A model generated the notes under the pieces. It was not told where the DNA came from and made no database searches. It was given only the letters and a program-made list of their open reading frames with translations. From Pseudomonadota bacterium (GTDB taxonomy: Bacteria > Pseudomonadota > Alphaproteobacteria > Sphingomonadales > Sphingomonadaceae), in assembly GCA_023394965.1 (NCBI GenBank), contig JAEWZX010000042.1:248001-312000 (forward strand): a stretch of DNA of 64,000 bases, written 5' to 3'. Position 1 is the stretch's first letter; each line of letters starts with the position of its first letter. Position numbers and translations under genes: made by a program. Below, piece after piece: positions 1-8,525 of this stretch.

Positions 1-306
1 GAAACTTCGGTGAAATACCTCGCCAACGATCTCGGCCCGCAGAACATTCGTGTGAACGCGATCAGCGCAGGCCCCATCAAGACGCTGGCCGCCAGCGGCA
101 TCGGCGACTTCCGCTATATCCTCAAGTGGAACGAACTGAACTCGCCGCTGCGCCGCAACGTCACCATCGACGACGTCGGTGGATCGGGGCTCTATTTCCT
201 GTCCGACCTCTCGTCGGGTGTGACGGGCGAAACCCATCACGTTGATGCGGGCTACCATGTGGTGGGCATGAAACAGGAAGACGCGCCCGATATCGGCCTT
301 ACGTAA
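1..306 (+). CDS. fabI: Enoyl-[acyl-carrier-protein] reductase FabI, C-terminal part
   Basis: The frame is open from the first base of the window, so the N-terminal two thirds lie outside. The visible 101 residues carry the FabI/SDR C-terminus: KYLANDLG helix, IRVNAISAGPIKTLAASGIG, which covers the substrate-binding loop, and LYFLSDLSSGVTGE followed by HHVDAGYHVVGM. The enzyme performs the NADH-dependent last reduction of each fatty acid elongation cycle in the cytoplasm. The SDR catalytic Tyr/Lys lie mostly upstream; the first visible lysine, at codon 5, may belong to the active-site helix. Partial only because the window begins here; family assignment is secure. Confidence 0.95.
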   Translation, partial: ETSVKYLANDLGPQNIRVNAISAGPIKTLAASGIGDFRYILKWNELNSPLRRNVTIDDVGGSGLYFLSDLSSGVTGETHHVDAGYHVVGMKQEDAPDIGLT

Positions 307-354
307 GGTTGATGCTTGCCATGTGTTCTGCCTAAACGAGTGCAGAAGCATACG

Positions 355-673
355 ATGCCAGACTGTGGCTGCTTGTTCGGTGTGGTGAGATACCCGGTCG
401 GGTAAACCAACACATCGCTCACTATATCATTGCAGCGATTGCGGCGCACTGTCAGGTGCACCTGCCACGGCCTGGATGGCCTTCCCCGAGGATGCCTCTC
501 GCATAATTGCGGGGGAAGAAGTCGCGCATAATTCCTTCTCAGCATCGTGGTGCCATTTCTGCGGAAAGTGCGGCACCCGTATGTATTTCATCAACAAAGA
601 AATGCTGCCGGGCATCGTGAATATCCAGTCCGCAAGGCTGGACGAACGACAGGCACATCCACCAACCACATAA
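355..673 (+). pseudogene. Degraded GFA (glutathione-dependent formaldehyde-activating-like) family gene
   Basis: An ATG at 355 opens a frame reading CGCLFGVVRYPVG, matching the family N-terminus (GCLCGAVRY) but with the second zinc cysteine replaced by Phe. It stops at 403-405. The homology then resumes in the next frame from about 425: YHCSDCGALSGAPATAW, then FCGKCGTRMYF and PGIVNIQSARLDE, ending at 673. So there is a nonsense codon, a frameshift between about 403 and 424, a lost ligand and probably a shortened C-terminus. GFA proteins are small zinc-binding enzymes or sensors with CxC and CxxC motifs. An internal ATG at 476 could still give 65 residues, but without half of the zinc site. 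Confidence 0.75.
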
Positions 674-720
674 ATCCCGACGGCTGAATGGCTGCGTTAC
701 CCAGGGCGGTAATATCCCTG

Positions 721-1986
721 CTACGACGCGTCGGGCCAGATTCCGCGAATATCGTAGATGACTTTATCCTGCCGTTCTTCGGGTGGGATCACCTTGAACA
801 CGTCGTGGTCGACCAGCGTGATGAGTATACCGCATTCTTCGAGCGCGGTGTCTATGTCGACCAGTTCTGCCCCGGTGCCATCGAATTCACGCGGTAATTC
901 GCCCGCATAAGGTTCCACCACGCAAATGCGATTGCCGAATTTCCGCGCCAGCGAAGCAGCTACATAACGAGCGGGACTTTCGCGAAAGTCGTCGATATTC
1001 GCCTTGAAGGCCAGGCCAAGGCACGCAACCTTTTTGCCGGGATCGGCCTCGGCCAACGCCCGGGCACGGGCCAGAACATGATGCATCTTGGCATCGTTGG
1101 TTTCGCGCGCCTGCCGGATGATCTTCGCATCTTCGGGTGCGCCGTGCACAATGAACCACGGGTCTACGGCAATGCAATGCCCGCCCACACCAGGACCCGG
1201 CGTTAGAATATTCACGCGCGGGTGACGATTTGCCAGGCGGATAACCTCCCATACGTCGAGCCCTTGCCGATCGGCAATCATCGACAGCTCATTCGCAAAA
1301 GCGATATTGACGTCGCGAAAGGCGTTTTCGACCAGCTTCGTCATCTCGGCCGAACGCGCATCGGTCGTCACGCATTCACCCTTTACGAACCGTTTGTAGA
1401 ACGCGAGCGCTTTCCTGGCGCAGCGGGGGGTGATCCCCCCGATCGACCTGTCGTTATGGGTAAGTTCCTCCAGAATCTTCCCAGGCAAAACACGCTCGGG
1501 ACAATAGGCGATGCTGATGTCAGGCTGGCCTTCGACGAGCCCCGGCATAGCCAGGTCCGGGCGAGCCGCGGCAATCGCATCGCGAACTGCCTCGGTCGTG
1601 CCGACAGGAGACGTCGATTCAAGAATGACCGTATCGCCCTTTTTCAGAACTTCCGCTGCCTTTCGGGCGGCGGCCATGACGTAGCTTGTGTCGGGAGTGT
1701 GGTTGCCGTCTTTGGCGAACGGCGTTGGCACCGCGATCACGAAAACGTCGGCGGGTGCCAATTCGGTCGATGCCTTGAGCAAGCCGCGCTGGACAACTGC
1801 CTGCACCAACCCGTCGAGATCGACTTCCTCGATATGTATTTCGCCCCGGTTGATCGTATCGACAACGCTTTGGGTTACATCGACACCATGGACAGGGCAG
1901 CCGGCACGCGCGATTACAGCGGCGGTTGGCAGGCCGATATAACCGAGTCCGATAACGCAGACTTCCGGTTTCGTGTCACCACGCAT
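721..1986 (-). CDS. wecC: UDP-N-acetyl-D-mannosaminuronate dehydrogenase WecC
   Basis: A 421-residue UDP-sugar dehydrogenase that oxidises UDP-ManNAc to UDP-ManNAcA with two NAD+. The N-terminal Rossmann motif GLGYIGLPTA lies at residues 13-22. The middle domain follows, and the catalytic cysteine is in the GGHCIAVDP motif. The C-terminal UDP-binding domain has GLAFKANIDDFRESPA. Length matches the E. coli enzyme (420). An AGGAAAG ribosome binding site precedes the start. It lies 65 bp after wecB, so the two are one unit supplying a precursor for a surface polysaccharide; no transferases for that polymer are next to it. Confidence 0.93.
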   Translation of the reverse strand: MRGDTKPEVCVIGLGYIGLPTAAVIARAGCPVHGVDVTQSVVDTINRGEIHIEEVDLDGLVQAVVQRGLLKASTELAPADVFVIAVPTPFAKDGNHTPDTSYVMAAARKAAEVLKKGDTVILESTSPVGTTEAVRDAIAAARPDLAMPGLVEGQPDISIAYCPERVLPGKILEELTHNDRSIGGITPRCARKALAFYKRFVKGECVTTDARSAEMTKLVENAFRDVNIAFANELSMIADRQGLDVWEVIRLANRHPRVNILTPGPGVGGHCIAVDPWFIVHGAPEDAKIIRQARETNDAKMHHVLARARALAEADPGKKVACLGLAFKANIDDFRESPARYVAASLARKFGNRICVVEPYAGELPREFDGTGAELVDIDTALEECGILITLVDHDVFKVIPPEERQDKVIYDIRGIWPDAS

Positions 1987-2051
1987 GCAATGTCTTTCCT
2001 GTATGTGTACACGGCGATTCTAGCGCCGGTCGGTAAATTTAACAGTAACGA

Positions 2052-3185
2052 CTATTTTACGGAGGCCAGGAGATCGGCAATTCGCACTGCTGAGTGCCCA
2101 TCACCGAAGGGATTATGGGCTCGCGCCATAGCCAAATAGGCAGCTTCATGGTCGAGCAAATGCTCGGCCTCGCTTACGATAGTTTTGACATTGGTGCCAA
2201 CAAGCTTGGCTGTGCCAGCTTCGACACCTTCAGGCCGTTCAGTGGTTTCACGCATTACCAGTACCGGCTTGCCAAGCGCAGGCGCCTCTTCCTGTACGCC
2301 ACCGCTATCTGTCAGCATCAGATGGCTGATATCAAGCAGCCGCGCAAAATGCGGGTAATCCAAGGGCTCAATCAGAGCGACATTGTCTAGCCCACCCAAA
2401 AGGGAGTTCATGACCGCTCGCACATTAGGGTTAAGGTGGACAGGGAAGATCACCGCGACATCCGGCCGCGCCGCAATCCGCTTCACTGCTTCGGCGATAT
2501 TGTTCATTCCATCGCCAAAGTTCTCACGGCGGTGGCTGGTCACACCTATTATGCGCCTGTCGGCAAAACGCGCCTCCAACTCTGCCAGCCCTGAGGCAAT
2601 TTCAGGGTTTGCTTTCACGCGGTCCGTCACCCATTGCAAAGCGTCTATGACCGTGTTGCCGGTGACATATACCGTTTCCGGGTCGACATCCTCGCGCAAC
2701 AAGGCTGCGCGCGCAGTGTTGGTTGGAGCGCAGTGAAGTTTGGCAAGGGTACCGACCACCCTACGGTTCACCTCTTCCGGCCAAGGCCGATAAATATCGC
2801 CACTGCGGAGCCCTGCCTCCACATGACACACTGGGATCTTTCGATAATACGCAGCCAGCGCTCCGGCCATGACGGTGGTGGTATCGCCTTGCACCACTAC
2901 CCAATCGGGCTTCTCCTGATCGAGAACCTTGCCAATTTCGACCAACGCGCGGGCTGTCAGTCCATCCAATGTCTGACCCGGCATCATCAGATTGAGATCA
3001 TAATCAGGCACGACGCCAGCGATATCGAGAACTTGGTCGAGCATTTGCCGGTGCTGTGCGGAAATGCAAACGCGGCTTTCGAAGCGCGTGTCAGCCCGCA
3101 AAACATGAATTAACGGGAAAAGCTTGATGGCTTCGGGACGCGTCCCGAATACAGTAAGAATTTTCTGGCGCGTAGTCATGCGCAC
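2052..3185 (-). CDS. wecB: UDP-N-acetylglucosamine 2-epimerase (non-hydrolysing) WecB
   Basis: A 377-residue cytoplasmic epimerase that converts UDP-GlcNAc to UDP-ManNAc, the substrate of the wecC product encoded just downstream. Visible family motifs are VFGTRPEAIKLFPL at the N-terminus, HVEAGLRSGD in the middle, TSHRRENFGDG, and LTDSGGVQEEAPALGKPVLVMR near the C-terminus, which forms the UDP-binding site. The start gives the standard N-terminus. It is 35 bp downstream of the small secreted protein gene on the same strand. Confidence 0.95.
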   Translation of the reverse strand: MRMTTRQKILTVFGTRPEAIKLFPLIHVLRADTRFESRVCISAQHRQMLDQVLDIAGVVPDYDLNLMMPGQTLDGLTARALVEIGKVLDQEKPDWVVVQGDTTTVMAGALAAYYRKIPVCHVEAGLRSGDIYRPWPEEVNRRVVGTLAKLHCAPTNTARAALLREDVDPETVYVTGNTVIDALQWVTDRVKANPEIASGLAELEARFADRRIIGVTSHRRENFGDGMNNIAEAVKRIAARPDVAVIFPVHLNPNVRAVMNSLLGGLDNVALIEPLDYPHFARLLDISHLMLTDSGGVQEEAPALGKPVLVMRETTERPEGVEAGTAKLVGTNVKTIVSEAEHLLDHEAAYLAMARAHNPFGDGHSAVRIADLLASVK

Positions 3186-3220
3186 CTGCCTAAGGGCAAA
3201 TGGTTAATTCGCGATAGAGC

Positions 3221-3790
3221 TTACCGTTGATCCGGTTTGCTGCCGGGCTGCGGTAAGGCCGATTCGTCTGGCGTTTCCGCGGCCCGTTCACGCTCAAGCC
3301 GTTCCATATATTCTCGCTCGATCATTTCGACACGTTCCTGCTCGGCAGCGGCATCTTCATCGATCGTCGCGAGACGCTTGGCTCTTTCCGCGGCAATAAT
3401 CTCGCCAAAACGGACACCGGCATTGTTTGCCTTGTCAGCGTAGGCAGCGTTGATCATTTCCTGCGTACAGCCGGTAAATCCGCCGGCACCGGTAGGGGAA
3501 CATGACATCGTGCCGAAGGCACCGGCCATTTCGAAACTCTCCACCCGCTCGGCCCAGGATTTGTTATCCGGGCTTTCTGAAAACCGCAGGTTTTCCGGAA
3601 TGCGATAGCGCTCACTTTCTGCCTTGCGAGCGCAGACAACAATCTGATCCGCTGTACTTTCCGGGCATTTATCGTCCCCATAGACGATGACCATGTTGTA
3701 ATTGTCATCGCCCGCTTCCCCCGCCTGATCCTGTGCAGCAGCGGGGAAGGCAAGGGCCAGACTGGCGATGGCAATCAGCGGTTTCGACAT
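3221..3790 (-). CDS. Small secreted hypothetical protein
   Basis: A 189-residue protein of unknown function. The ATG at 3790 is preferred over the longest frame because it follows a GAGAGGA ribosome binding site and gives a clean signal peptide, MSKPLIAIASLALAFPAAAQ. Two cysteines bracket a DQIVVCAR motif (CPEST...VVCARK) and another pair lies in a central MSCSPTGAGGFTGC segment, so disulfides are plausible. The last 70 residues are charged and rich in Glu/Arg, predicted helical. From memory, similar IVVCARK-containing secreted proteins are common in sphingomonads. It lies between coq7 and wecB; no function is proposed. Confidence 0.75.
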   Translation of the reverse strand: MSKPLIAIASLALAFPAAAQDQAGEAGDDNYNMVIVYGDDKCPESTADQIVVCARKAESERYRIPENLRFSESPDNKSWAERVESFEMAGAFGTMSCSPTGAGGFTGCTQEMINAAYADKANNAGVRFGEIIAAERAKRLATIDEDAAAEQERVEMIEREYMERLERERAAETPDESALPQPGSKPDQR

Positions 3791-3882
3791 GGTCGTCCTC
3801 TCGGCGAAATAGATACAGAAGCGGTTAGCGCTTCGTGGGGTGAACTGTCTATGAAGCGTGTTGCGAGTACTGCTTGTTCCCG

Positions 3883-4410
3883 TCACACCCGCTCCGAAAT
3901 GCGAATGGCGGCCCGGCATCCCAGGCGGATCAGTCCGGAAAGTAGCGGATAGGCAGGTGCCCGCTCTGCACCGGCTGCCAACGCAGCGTCACGATGCTCG
4001 CGCTCGTCGTCGCGGAACTCTTCGATCATCTCGGCAAGTTCCGGATCTTCGCCGGTTTCGTGGAGCTGATCGAGCTGCCTGGAATAATGTTCGTCGATCT
4101 CGGTCTCGATCGCAGCGGTGCATGCCATCGCGGCCTCCGGCCCAATCAGCGCCGTGACAGCGCCGAGCGCGAAGCCCGCGCGATCCCAAAAAGGTTGAAG
4201 CGCGGTTGGCCTCACGCTGCGCCTTGCCATGAGAGCATCGAATTTTGCGCGGTGATCGGCTTCCTGTTCCGCCATTCCGGCAATTTCTGCCGAGTGCGGG
4301 CCGCGATCTCCCATGACCGCCAATTGGCCAGCATAGATGCGAGTTGCGCCAAATTCACCTGCCTGATCGACGCGAATCATACGCTCGATATGGTCCGGAA
4401 CAGTGGTCAT
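3883..4410 (-). CDS. coq7: Demethoxyubiquinone hydroxylase, Coq7 family
   Basis: A 175-residue ferritin-like di-iron hydroxylase acting late in ubiquinone synthesis at the inner face of the membrane. The iron ligands are visible in repeated E...ExxH patterns: DQAGEFGATRIYAGQ, AEQEADHRAKF, ETEIDEHY and DDEREHRD. The length is typical of the short bacterial form. Its start overlaps the dsbB stop by an ATGA, so translation is probably coupled. Its place in the nadD-to-coq7 operon, directly after a quinone-dependent DsbB, fits quinone metabolism. Confidence 0.93.
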   Translation of the reverse strand: MTTVPDHIERMIRVDQAGEFGATRIYAGQLAVMGDRGPHSAEIAGMAEQEADHRAKFDALMARRSVRPTALQPFWDRAGFALGAVTALIGPEAAMACTAAIETEIDEHYSRQLDQLHETGEDPELAEMIEEFRDDEREHRDAALAAGAERAPAYPLLSGLIRLGCRAAIRISERV

Positions 4411-4883
4411 CCGCCGCGATCCTTTCCAAGCAGCGCCAAAATTGTAATGCCAGCAATAGTCGAGATCAGGAAATTGTAGCCCGCAAGGCTAACGCCAAAC
4501 AAGGTCCATGCAGGTTCATCGCACCGGACAAGCGGCGTGTTCATGATATCGTCAAGCGCGTTGCCACTGCCGCCGCCGGTCACCACGGCGCAGGACGTCA
4601 CCCCCTGCCACCAGCCATATTCCACACCGGCATGGAATAGGCCGATGCCGCCTGAAACAAGAATCGCAATTGCCGCCAGGCCAACCCAGATTTTCCGCGG
4701 GGCAACTACAAACGCCAGCAGCGCCAGTGCAACGGCTGCGAAATGCGGCCAGCGTTGCCACCAGCACATTTCACATGGATATAGGCCAAAGAAATATTGC
4801 GAAATATAGGCGCCGCCCAACAAAAATGCTGGCACTGCAAGCGCAAGGACGCGTGCGAGGCGGACGTGCTGCGAAAGGCTCAT
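4407..4883 (-). CDS. dsbB: Disulfide bond formation protein B (DsbB family)
   Basis: A 158-residue inner-membrane protein with four predicted membrane segments that passes electrons from DsbA-type thioredoxins to ubiquinone. The first periplasmic redox pair is in YPCEMCWWQRW, and a second cysteine pair lies in TSCAVV and VRCDEP, as in the family. The ATG at 4883 (MSLSQHVRLARV) is chosen because the longer frame adds about 60 non-membrane residues that overlap the end of ctpA, whose stop is only 16 bp upstream. It overlaps coq7 by four bases. Confidence 0.88.
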   Translation of the reverse strand: MSLSQHVRLARVLALAVPAFLLGGAYISQYFFGLYPCEMCWWQRWPHFAAVALALLAFVVAPRKIWVGLAAIAILVSGGIGLFHAGVEYGWWQGVTSCAVVTGGGSGNALDDIMNTPLVRCDEPAWTLFGVSLAGYNFLISTIAGITILALLGKDRGG

Positions 4884-4899
4884 AGAGCTGCGGTGTAGC

Positions 4900-6240
4900 C
4901 TATTTCGCGCGTGCGGCAATGCTCTTGGGACTGGTACGACGCAGCGTTTCCAGAGCGTAGTGCAGCTGGAAATCCTCGATCCCCTTTTCCTTGAGCTCTT
5001 CCGCGGTCTGTTGGAAGCGCGGATCTTCACGTGTATCCTTTTCAACTGCATCGTCCGCCAAGCCGATTTCATTGATTAAATGACCTCGGAGATCCGATTC
5101 GCGCATCTGAAACCGGGCGCGCTTGGCAAGGTCCGGATCGGATAGCTGCGGCACAGCTATGTCGGGCTTGATGCCGCCTTCCTGCACCGAATGACCGGAT
5201 GGGGTGTAATAGCGTGCCGTCGTCAACTTGAGGGCAGCATCGCGACCCAGTGGCAAGAGTGATTGCACACTTCCCTTGCCGAAGCTGCGCTGCCCCATCA
5301 CGACAGCGCGGCGATGGTCCTGCAGCGCGCCGGCGACAATTTCGGATGCCGACGCCGATCCGGCATCGATCAGAACAACGATCGGGAGACCTTTGGCAAT
5401 GTCCCCACGAAAAACGGTCTCTGCGTCATAGGAGATATTTTCGCTCCGCGCCCGGCCACGCTGCGACACGATACGCCCTTCGCTCAGGAACAGGTCGGAT
5501 AGCGCCACCGCCTCATCCAGCGAACCTCCCGGATTGGAACGAAGGTCCAGCACAAGGCCGTTCAGACGGCCGGCCGCCTTTTTCTGCAGATCTTCCCAAG
5601 CAGCGAACACATCGCTGCCAACGTCGCGCGAAAACTCATTGACCATGATATGGCCGATATTTCCATCCTCCAGCTCCCAGGTGACAGGTTCGAGTTCGAT
5701 CACGCCGCGCATGACCGAGACATCGAACGGCTCATCACGTCCAGGACGAAAAATCGTCAGCTTGATTGAAGACCCTTCGGGGCCGCGCATCTGTGCGACA
5801 GCTTCATCCAGCGTCTGGCCAACGATAAACTTGCCGTCCAGATGAGTAATGAAATCGCCCGCCTTCAGACCAGCCTTGTCAGCCGGGCTGCCGCGGAAAG
5901 GCGAAATGATCTTCACGGCTCCATCTTCTTCGACGACGGAAAGGCCGAGGCCGGAATAATTGCCATCGATCATCGTTTCAAGACGCTGCAAGTCCCCGCC
6001 ATCAAGGTAGCCGGAATGTGGATCGAGCGCGGAAAGCATGCCATCGATCATTCCGCGGATCAGCACGTCATCCTCAACCGGCTCAACATAGCTGGCTTTA
6101 ATCCGCTGGTAGACAGCAAGCACCTTCGCGAACTCGGGACCGGCCCGGCCATCGACCTGCGCGAGGCCGGCAGTGGTGGCAGGGATCAGCGCCACGGCGG
6201 TCACAAGGGCAGCCGAACGGGCGAGAGCGGCGAATTTCAT
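4900..6240 (-). CDS. ctpA: S41-family C-terminal processing peptidase CtpA
   Basis: A 446-residue periplasmic serine protease. An N-terminal signal peptide is followed by an S41 N-terminal helix region, a PDZ domain (GLGLSVVEEDGAVKI to GDFITHLDGK), and the S41 peptidase core with LDLRSNPGGSLDEAV. The catalytic serine is in GSASASEIVAG and the general-base lysine in QRSFGKGSVQ. Such proteases trim or degrade periplasmic proteins, often cell-wall hydrolases. That suits its location 102 bp after the envC-like gene in the same leftward operon. Confidence 0.94.
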   Translation of the reverse strand: MKFAALARSAALVTAVALIPATTAGLAQVDGRAGPEFAKVLAVYQRIKASYVEPVEDDVLIRGMIDGMLSALDPHSGYLDGGDLQRLETMIDGNYSGLGLSVVEEDGAVKIISPFRGSPADKAGLKAGDFITHLDGKFIVGQTLDEAVAQMRGPEGSSIKLTIFRPGRDEPFDVSVMRGVIELEPVTWELEDGNIGHIMVNEFSRDVGSDVFAAWEDLQKKAAGRLNGLVLDLRSNPGGSLDEAVALSDLFLSEGRIVSQRGRARSENISYDAETVFRGDIAKGLPIVVLIDAGSASASEIVAGALQDHRRAVVMGQRSFGKGSVQSLLPLGRDAALKLTTARYYTPSGHSVQEGGIKPDIAVPQLSDPDLAKRARFQMRESDLRGHLINEIGLADDAVEKDTREDPRFQQTAEELKEKGIEDFQLHYALETLRRTSPKSIAARAK

Positions 6241-6342
6241 TGGCGGAATAACTCCTTTACGCGCCCAATCTATAGGCTGTCGGCGCTTAATGCCAGATGA
6301 GCATTGATTCGAACTTGGAACGTTCGAGTTTTCGCCCAGGCG

Positions 6343-7554
6343 TCAGCGCAAATGGTCGAGCGGGTTTACAGGTTCCCCGTCCTTCCTCAGTTCAAGCGTG
6401 AGTTCACTGTGCTCCGCCGGTGCGAAGCCGAGCGGTGACCCGGCTTCGACATCCTGGCCAACGGCAACGTCAAGAGTACCGAGACCTGTCACCAGACTGG
6501 TCCAGCCATTGAGGTGTTCGACAATCACAATTCTGCCAAAGCCGCGGTAGGGCCCGGCAAATGCCACCCGCCCAGCACCCGGCGCGACGACCAGCGCGCG
6601 TGGGCGGGCGAAGAGTTCGATTCCAGCCTGGCGCTGGCCACTAGCCCCCGCCTCACCAAAGCCGGCAGCGATCTCTCCAGCCACGGGAAGTTGATACTGA
6701 GCCGGTGGCCGAGTGGCGTCTGCCCTAGGCGTCGGATCAGCCGAGACTCGCCTGGCGGCTGGATTGGCCGGACGAAGTAGTGGCCCCGGCAAAGCTGCAA
6801 GCTGCGTTCGCAGCGTTCCAGCAGCTTCAAGTCGTCCGACAAGCTCGCCGAGGTCGATCGCCTGTTCCGCCAGGACCAGCGCACGTTGCGCTTCGCGGTC
6901 TGCACCGCCAGCTGCCTGATTTGCCTTCAACCGTTCGCTTTCGGCCACGGCGACCAGCCGTCTACGTCGCTGAAGCAGAGCGGCTTCGCTCTCGCGTCGG
7001 TCGGTGACCGCTTGCCGCGCGTCCATTTCAAGCGACTTCGCCCGGCCAAGATCGCTGCGCAAGGCGGCCGTACGCTTGCGGATAACCGGTATGGTGCTGT
7101 CAAGAACGGCACGAGTATAAACGAGATCACGTAATGAGCCTGATTGCAGAGCGGACAGCGCCAAAGGCCGACGCGACATGGAGTGTAGCGCACTGGTGAG
7201 CTGGACCAGAGGGGCACGGCGTGCCGACAAGCGTCGATCAAGTAGCCGCCTTTCACGATTGGTCAGCGCCAAACGCGCTTCGGCAGCCGCGATGGCTGCC
7301 TCTGCCTGTTGCACACGAGCTGCAAGCGCAGCCGCATCGGATCGTGCTTTTTGGGCGGCTTCGCGCGAGTTTGCAGCGTTCCGCTCCAACCGCTCCGCCC
7401 GCCCGCGGGCGCTACGTTGTTGCTGGCGTGCAGCATCCAGAGCTGCGCGCGCATCATCAGCGGTTTTGAAGTAAGTGGGAGCCTGCGCCGTAGCCGGCAG
7501 GCCGAGCAGGCCCGCCAAAGCGAGTGCAGCAATGACACCAAAGCGGTACCTCAT
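6343..7554 (-). CDS. envC: EnvC-like murein hydrolase activator (degenerate LytM/M23)
   Basis: A 403-residue exported protein. After a signal peptide (GVIAALALAGLLGLPATAQA) comes a long coiled coil of about 200 residues rich in Ala, Arg, Glu and Gln, then a C-terminal LytM domain. The zinc ligands of active M23 peptidases are missing: HxxxD is replaced by QAGIELF and the HxH site reads ELTLELR. This is the pattern of EnvC, which activates amidases during septum splitting rather than cutting peptidoglycan itself. It lies 18 bp downstream of rlmH and upstream of ctpA, a frequent alphaproteobacterial order. Confidence 0.88.
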   Translation of the reverse strand: MRYRFGVIAALALAGLLGLPATAQAPTYFKTADDARAALDAARQQQRSARGRAERLERNAANSREAAQKARSDAAALAARVQQAEAAIAAAEARLALTNRERRLLDRRLSARRAPLVQLTSALHSMSRRPLALSALQSGSLRDLVYTRAVLDSTIPVIRKRTAALRSDLGRAKSLEMDARQAVTDRRESEAALLQRRRRLVAVAESERLKANQAAGGADREAQRALVLAEQAIDLGELVGRLEAAGTLRTQLAALPGPLLRPANPAARRVSADPTPRADATRPPAQYQLPVAGEIAAGFGEAGASGQRQAGIELFARPRALVVAPGAGRVAFAGPYRGFGRIVIVEHLNGWTSLVTGLGTLDVAVGQDVEAGSPLGFAPAEHSELTLELRKDGEPVNPLDHLR

Positions 7555-7572
7555 GCTGCAACTCCTGCCCGA

Positions 7573-7995
7573 TCAGCCGCTGCGATGATAGGGGTGACCA
7601 GCGAGTATCATGGTAGCGCGATAAAGTTGTTCGGCGAGCATGGCTCGCGCCAGCAAGTGCGGCCATGTGGCTTTTCCGAAAGCAAGCAATAGGTCCGCTT
7701 CCTGTCGTTGGTGCTGCGAATGTCCGTCGGCTGCCCCAAGAACGAACCGACATTCGCGTATTCCGCCATCACGCCAACGCCCGAGAACTTGAGCCAGCTT
7801 TTCAGACGGCAGGTCTTTTCCGCGCTCGTCCAGCAGTACCGTCTTGAAGGGGGTCTGCGGATCGGGAATACGCCCCCCAGCATCAGGCAGTTCGGTGAAT
7901 TTCACCGGCCATGTCAGGCGCTTCTCATAACGCGCAACAAGGTCAGCTTCAGGCGACCGGGCGATCTTGCCACGGGCGATAACATGAAGAAGCAC
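7573..7995 (-). CDS. rlmH: 23S rRNA (pseudouridine1915-N3)-methyltransferase RlmH
   Basis: A 140-residue SPOUT methyltransferase that methylates pseudouridine 1915 in helix 69 of 23S rRNA. Visible features are the N-terminal MLLHVIARGKI strand, LLDERGKDLPSEKLA, the SAM-binding knot region FVLGAADGH, and the C-terminal LLARAMLAEQLYRATMILAGHPYHR. Length is slightly below the usual 155. It sits between rsfS and envC in the leftward operon; the rsfS-rlmH pairing is conserved across many bacteria. Confidence 0.95.
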   Translation of the reverse strand: MLLHVIARGKIARSPEADLVARYEKRLTWPVKFTELPDAGGRIPDPQTPFKTVLLDERGKDLPSEKLAQVLGRWRDGGIRECRFVLGAADGHSQHQRQEADLLLAFGKATWPHLLARAMLAEQLYRATMILAGHPYHRSG

Positions 7996-8048
7996 TGTGC
8001 CGTTCTCCGACTAGTGGGCGGATTCGCAACAGCTTGGGCGCTAGAAAG

Positions 8049-8468
8049 TCACGCCTTCCCCGCGACGGGCGGTGCATCGCCGAACGCCCACATCCGCTCA
8101 AGATTGTAGAAGCTACGCACCTCCGGACGGAACAGATGGACAACGACATCGCCGGCATCGATCAGAACCCAATCTGCCGCAGGAAGCCCTTCGAGCTTTA
8201 CGGGGCCGAAACCTTCCTGCTTGACCTTTTCGGCCAGCTTCTGTGCCATTGCAGCGACTTGACGTGTGGATCGGCCCGAGGCGATCACCATGTGATCGGC
8301 AATTGAGCTCTTACCTCGAAGGTCGATAGTCACAACCTCCTGCGCCTGGCCATCGTCAAGCTGCTGAAGCACCAGCTTGAGCAGGGGGTCGGTGGCTGTG
8401 TCAGTCAAGGCGGCAGCCTTTGACGAAGCAGTCCACGGAGAAGCCGACTTGGTTTGCGCCTGTGTCAT
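8049..8468 (-). CDS. rsfS: Ribosome silencing factor RsfS
   Basis: A 139-residue protein that binds L14 of the 50S subunit and blocks subunit joining when nutrients are scarce. The RsfS/Iojap core is clear: DDGQAQEVVTIDLRGKSSIADHMVIA, GRSTRQVAAMA, then DWVLIDAGDVVVHLFRPEVRSFYNLERMW. About 30 N-terminal residues of low complexity precede the domain. It is 57 bp after nadD and 53 bp before rlmH, the usual order. Confidence 0.95.
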   Translation of the reverse strand: MTQAQTKSASPWTASSKAAALTDTATDPLLKLVLQQLDDGQAQEVVTIDLRGKSSIADHMVIASGRSTRQVAAMAQKLAEKVKQEGFGPVKLEGLPAADWVLIDAGDVVVHLFRPEVRSFYNLERMWAFGDAPPVAGKA

Positions 8469-8525
8469 AGGCGGATAATAAACTCCTGGATTGAGAGGCT
8501 TGGATCATCGGAAGGGCAACGCGCA

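Noticed and set aside
1222..2139. 305-residue plus-strand frame
   Set aside because: Antisense to wecC; no recognisable motif and Arg-rich shadow composition.
3818..3834. GAAGCG/CGCTTC hairpin between coq7 and the secreted protein gene
   Set aside because: Six base pairs with an interrupted T-run; could end the coq7 operon but not well enough supported to list.
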